Below are positions 59,701 through 64,000 of a DNA stretch of 64,000 nucleotides, one piece after another (positions within the stretch are counted from its first letter, which is position 1; each line of letters starts with the position of its first letter). The DNA is taken from positions 81,018,645 to 81,082,644 of the forward strand of contig OW121853.1 of the NCBI GenBank assembly GCA_933228895.1. Direction: 5' to 3'. A program made the translations under genes and the position numbers. The stretch is from Platycnemis pennipes. Lineage: Eukaryota; Arthropoda; Insecta; Odonata; Platycnemididae. Under the pieces are notes generated by a model that ran no database searches, was not told the origin of the DNA, and was given only the letters and a program-made list of their open reading frames with translations.

Positions 59701-60086
59701 AGGTTCCTTGTTCACCAAAGCAAGAGGAGGGAAAGGTTGGGAGTAGGAAGGGGGATGAAATGTCATCAGCTGATGAATATATGGCATCAATTATTGACGC
59801 CTTTGGAAATATTTGCAATAAAACTCGAATTATACCTTACTCTCCGCTACACTCTCGCCGAAAGATCGCTACGCGAAATCGTATGGTTATAGTGCCATTC
59901 GACAGCCCTCTTATATCTATGCAAACAACTTTTATAGAATTTTCGACAGCTTCACCCAATGCATCGCATGAATCTATTTCACTACCACAAGCCATATTCG
60001 CAAAAGCACGCATTAATACAAGTCTCTCAAAATATAAATTTCCTTCGATTAGCATTTTAACCAATCATTTCCGCCACCAAAGTTAG
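59241..60086 (+). CDS. Longest open frame, probably not a gene
   Basis: The frame has 281 codons. The first 50 are Pro/Thr/His-rich low complexity, and the remainder has no recognisable domain, signal peptide or membrane segment. It starts in the C-rich block and runs on into ordinary AT-rich DNA, which is unusual for a composition-driven frame and is the only reason to list it. Overlapping minus frames of up to 147 codons (59088-59531) weaken the case. Polyadenylation, splice sites and conservation cannot be judged here. Confidence 0.12.
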   Translation: MQHDHSPPTPPIPPIPLALVPKTTRPSSMHLHPRTATRESTACMHAQTHRHISRPTFHSDEISSTPEGTLDFRNRVEGYEKLDDFLVASVFAKRRGQSLRSLPFRFHLVPSMGYFCAFFQGPLFADRTKSTGNALGEKILSPINLFFLEVQEWKVPCSPKQEEGKVGSRKGDEMSSADEYMASIIDAFGNICNKTRIIPYSPLHSRRKIATRNRMVIVPFDSPLISMQTTFIEFSTASPNASHESISLPQAIFAKARINTSLSKYKFPSISILTNHFRHQS

Positions 60087-63000
60087 ATAGGAAACTCTCT
60101 AAATATCTTTGCATTAATGACGGAAGCCAATATCGACTCGTATGCTTAGTCACTATTAATAATGTTGTATTTTTATGAGTATTTGACTTGCCAGTAGGCG
60201 TTAAAAATCAGTCTAATATGCCAAGTTGTTTTGTGCAGCTACTTCTACGTCAACTACTTACATTCAGCAACATTGCTAATATTTTCAGGCACGTTTTACG
60301 CAACAAAAACCAAAATACGTTATGAAGAGGGCTTACAATTTTCATGCGCATTATTAAATAATGTTATCACCGACAATGAGTGTTTACGTTATGGGTAAAC
60401 ACTATATAGCCAAAATAACTAATGGAAATCAGGTTTATACAGGGCAGATTAAAAAATGACTCCGAAAAAATCAGAGATTAGGCTTCTGCATTTACTCTTC
60501 TCCGAAACAAAGAGACACGTGAAACATTCAAATAGGTTGATGTACTTGGAAATAGTGAAATTCTATTCCAAACTAACACTGAGAGCCATAATATTAGTGA
60601 GTAAGTAACATAACTACTTCAGAGGGATCGTTCGAGTCTTAGATAGCAACTTCAATAGGTTATTTTTTATTACAGCAATTCTGCAATAAACAGAATACAA
60701 GTGAGCACAAAATCAAAATGCTGGCGAACTGAAATTAAGTTCACTTTGTAATATATGCAAGCAGAGTAAAAAACTTGGTAAATATTTAATATAACGAGTC
60801 TCAAAATTGGAAAACATAGAAACCCAGGAAATATTTTTGAATATTGCCTTTAGGACCATTATAAATTCACAATGATATCGATCGATCGCGCCATTTTTTC
60901 GCCACGCATCAATCCAAAGAACATAATTTTCTACACCGCTGTAACTACAACTTCTAGAACGAAGAAAAGTAATAGATTAATGTAATTTCATGCACAATTA
61001 CTTTGAACACCTGCGATACCTTTCAAAAAATTAAAATTATGAATATTTCTACTTCAAGTGATTATTTCCTGGAGGTATGACATAAGATGTGATTCCGCAT
61101 TAGTTCGTCCCACGGAATAAAGAGTAGGAAGCCACGAGAGAGAGTTGCTTCAGGGAGAACTGCTCAACGGATGCCGCCCGGCGACTAGATGCTTTTAGTT
61201 GAACTGCGCCATTAGTTCAAGGACTGACGCTCCCAACTACGTTTTGAATCTATTCGCGGAATGAAATCCGACATTGCTGGGCGAGTGGGCAAGCGAGGGG
61301 GTTTGGAAAGAGCTTCCCGTGAAATAATAACAAAACATATTTACGGAGAAACGAAAATAACGCAGGAAGCTCCTGTTTCCAGCGACATGAAATTCTATTC
61401 AATTTTCTCCGCATGCATAATAATTTCCCCTCTCCACTTGCCCTTTCCCATTTCAACTTTACGCCATAACGAACCCACGTTCAAATCATTCTGAGCGAGT
61501 CGTGAATGCGTGCGATAAGAAAGACGCACACCAGCATGGAGAGTATTCAAATGCTTCACACATCAATGGTCTTCTTTATTTTTTGCTACGGGCGAGGAAA
61601 CTAGAATTTATGGATGCGAACCTGTTATACAGCGAAGAAATGCTGTGTCATGAAGATACACTTTATTTGCTATCCATTGGCATTCAACCGCTCTATTTGG
61701 ACCGCGTTCGTGTCGCACCATAAAATACATGTTTTTATACTAATCATTTCTTAGCATAACACCAAGGCTATTACAATTCTCCTACACAGTTTTACATTTA
61801 TGGCAAAAAGCACCAATGAAAAGAATGCTACGGCAAGGTCACGTATCAGGGAAAAATTAATTTAGCCGACCTAGTTAAAAGAGGCCAGGCGGGTAATCGA
61901 CGAGCGGCGTAAGTTTACCAGTTGGCAAGAAAATTTCCGTCCAGAAGCGTATGTGGTGCATTTAAATTCTGCCAAGGTCGGTTAATATTTGATTTGGCCA
62001 AGTCGAACAGCATAATTAAGCCCCTGTGGGAAAGAACCTGTGGTGCGCGGAAAAACCACTTCACTATTCATTGGCTTCAGGCCGTTTATCATGGCAAAAC
62101 CAGGGCAAATCAAAAGCGCGTCATTTTAATTTTTTTATTTGAAATAACGTTTCGTTCAAAAATACTGCATAGAAATTACTGTGAGAATGTAACTACTAAA
62201 TAGCATTATAAAATTAAGATTCCGATTATAAGAAAGATAGAGATGGAAAAATAAAATTCTCAAGCAAATAACGTCGAACAGTGACGTGTATTTTCAGCAA
62301 CCCTCTTAAAAATCATAGTTTCAGTTCAACTGTGTTTTCATATCGCTGATATATACTGACGGAGAAGAACTCAGTGACTGAAGTCTAAAAAATATGAAGA
62401 AAAGTAGTAGTAGTACCAACACACCATAACATAGTTCCGAAGTTCCATAGCTTCACTACCCAAGAATGCCGTCAATTCTTCTTTTATCCAACATCAATTC
62501 GATGTGATAACGGTAAAACCACACCCCTCACTTGGTTCCCCCCTCACATCACGCAATGACAGCAAAATGATCTTATCAACAAATACTGATTTATCAAGTA
62601 GGTACCCTAAGTTACCAACAACCAAATCCTAAATAAGAAATCTTTTTCCATTCTCATCCCAGAAAATACGAAATACGAGACCATCTATTGCTTACGTAAC
62701 ATTAAGATCGAGCCAGCAGTCAGGGTATGCATGATGTTTTTCTTACAATTAATTTACTACGTTATACCGTGCCAATTTTACGATGCGCTATCGATACGGC
62801 GTGAGGAAGCCTTCCGCTATGTAAAGAGAAAGATTCATTCATTCTCTTTTGCCAATAATAATGATGATACAAACAGCAATTAGCATTTAAATAATACTTT
62901 TGAAAAATAATTAAGGTGTTTTTAAAGCATTTTAATTTTATGATTTATAAAAATAAAGATGCAATATCGGCAGGGAATGACTTACGTTAAGTTGTGTGAA

Positions 63001-63220
63001 AGATACCTACATTATAAAACAATTCTTTGTTAGCATAATAATAATCATGATACATTTCACAGTTAGCGCGTACATAATAGTATTATTAAATGCATAAAGT
63101 ATGTATAACATAGATTTACGGAATTCAGGAGGGGGAAGTCTTTGATAATTTTACGGAGGGTGTATCTCTGGAGGAAAGAGTAGAAAATCGGTGTTACATA
63201 ATACATGGTCACCAACGACT
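60087..63220. other. No gene seen
   Basis: AT-rich sequence. Frames are below 95 codons and lack motifs. No repeats were recognised apart from AT-rich runs around 62900-63100. Confidence 0.45.
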
Positions 63221-63577
63221 ACCGATCTCTTGGGGTTTGGGTTGGTGTGGTGGCTAGAGTATTGGCCTCCCAAACCGAGGGCTCGGGTTCGATTCCCGGT
63301 AGTGGCGGATTTTTCAATGGAAAACCGATCCCCAGTTGAGTGCCTAGTCGAGGGCATTTCAAGTGCAATACTCCGTCCGTCGGATGAGACGTTAAGCCGT
63401 GGTCCTCTTGGCGCCTTTCGTTTAAAGTAGGCTAATGCTGCCGCTGGGTTTCTCTCCACCCTTCCTCAATTTCCTGGAATGTACCTACCATTATCCAATT
63501 ACCCACCTATCCTACATGGCGCAAATGACCTCAGCTGTCGGTCACCTCCCCTGAATATCCAAGCCAACCGATCTCTT
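63221..63577 (+). mobile_element. Full-length SINE with perfect 11-bp target duplication
   Basis: The element is at 63232-63566 on the plus strand, flanked by ACCGATCTCTT at 63221-63231 and 63567-63577. It starts GGGGTTTGGGTTGGTGTGGT, then GGCTAGAGTATTGGCCTCCC (A box) and GGGTTCGATTCCCGGTAGTG (B box). The body has CTCCGTCCGTCGGATGAGAC and TTGGCGCCTTTCG, and the 3' module has CCATTATCCAATTACCCACC, GGCGCAAATGACCTCAGCTG and CCTCCCCTGAATATCCAA. There is no poly-A tail. This is the cleanest reference copy in the window. Short frames on both strands are incidental. Confidence 0.93.
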
Positions 63578-64000
63578 CACACTAGTGCCGCAATTCACTA
63601 ACAGAGTATCATACATTGTACGCAGATAAAAATAACTTAAAAATGATAGAGTAAACATATGTTGAACTTCCTTACCGCGAAATATATCCCAATGCAAAAT
63701 CCCTAACCCGACAAAGGACGGAAGCGTAAACGGAGGTCATCTTTCCATTTCTAAAAATAAGAAAAAAAGGCAAACCATCGCGTAAGTGAGGGAAATACGT
63801 TACACGCCCTCCAAAAGAATAAAAAAGGAAATCTCGCCGTAAATTTAAAGGCATCGACATGTTCTTTTTTTTTCATCCTCACCTTCACGGATCTTTCAAT
63901 TTCCTACGCCATTTATTTATACATGGATCCACGTGCCCGCTCCGCTATTCCCAAAGATCCGTTCTGATGAGGAATTGCCCCCGCAACACCCAGCGCGAAA
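63578..64000. other. No gene seen
   Basis: AT-rich sequence up to the window end. A 62-codon minus frame is without motif. Confidence 0.45.

Noticed and set aside
1..64000. CRISPR array, operon, phage or prokaryotic mobile element
   Set aside because: No regularly spaced repeats, no runs of long same-strand frames and no ribosome-binding-site spacing. Element types are those of animal genomes.

Overview
The window looks like non-genic nuclear DNA from an animal, most likely an arthropod. It is AT-rich and full of stop codons on both strands. I found no convincing single-copy protein gene, no operon layout, no rRNA and no intact tRNA gene. What can be recognised is decayed mobile-element DNA: non-LTR retrotransposon (LINE) relics, tRNA-derived SINEs and short foldback or MITE-like elements. 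Placement at arthropod level rests on the general look of the LINE proteins and the SINE/MITE mix, and I cannot name the species.

Layout: 0-5 kb is mostly featureless apart from a short hairpin and a 101-bp tandem duplication of a SINE 3' module. At 5.1-7.0 kb two 5'-truncated LINEs of different families lie head to head. At 7.8-10.3 kb there is a LINE 3' tail, a GC-rich 20-bp minisatellite and a second, longer copy of the first LINE. SINE material occurs at 12.66-13.0, 15.3-15.55, 18.7-18.95, 20.0-20.9, 27.5-29.5, 33.6, 45.4-45.7, 52.4 and 63.2-63.6 kb. Other LINE relics lie at 16.1, 22.6-23.7 and 56.9-57.4 kb. Foldback or MITE-like elements lie at 17.0, 27.7-28.2, 31.3 and 52.55 kb. GC-rich, strand-skewed blocks at 38.2-40.4, 50.4-51.1 and 58.96-59.7 kb are the best places to look for promoters or first exons, but no gene can be shown there.

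Most informative observations: (1) the SINEs form one family with a shared tRNA-like head and body but at least three alternative 3' modules, and four copies have target-site duplications that I could read (one is imperfect); (2) 27.5-29.5 kb is a stack of elements inserted into one another, whose order can be deduced; (3) two diverged copies of the same LINE both carry Asn in place of the second catalytic Asp of the reverse-transcriptase F-x-D-D box; (4) the 3' end of that LINE family keeps a stem-loop in four copies; (5) a foldback element of about 500 bp has terminal inverted repeats of about 165 bp, and a 233-bp MITE carries an internal copy of its own terminus. None of this amounts to a new gene system. 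The interest is in mobile-element structure.
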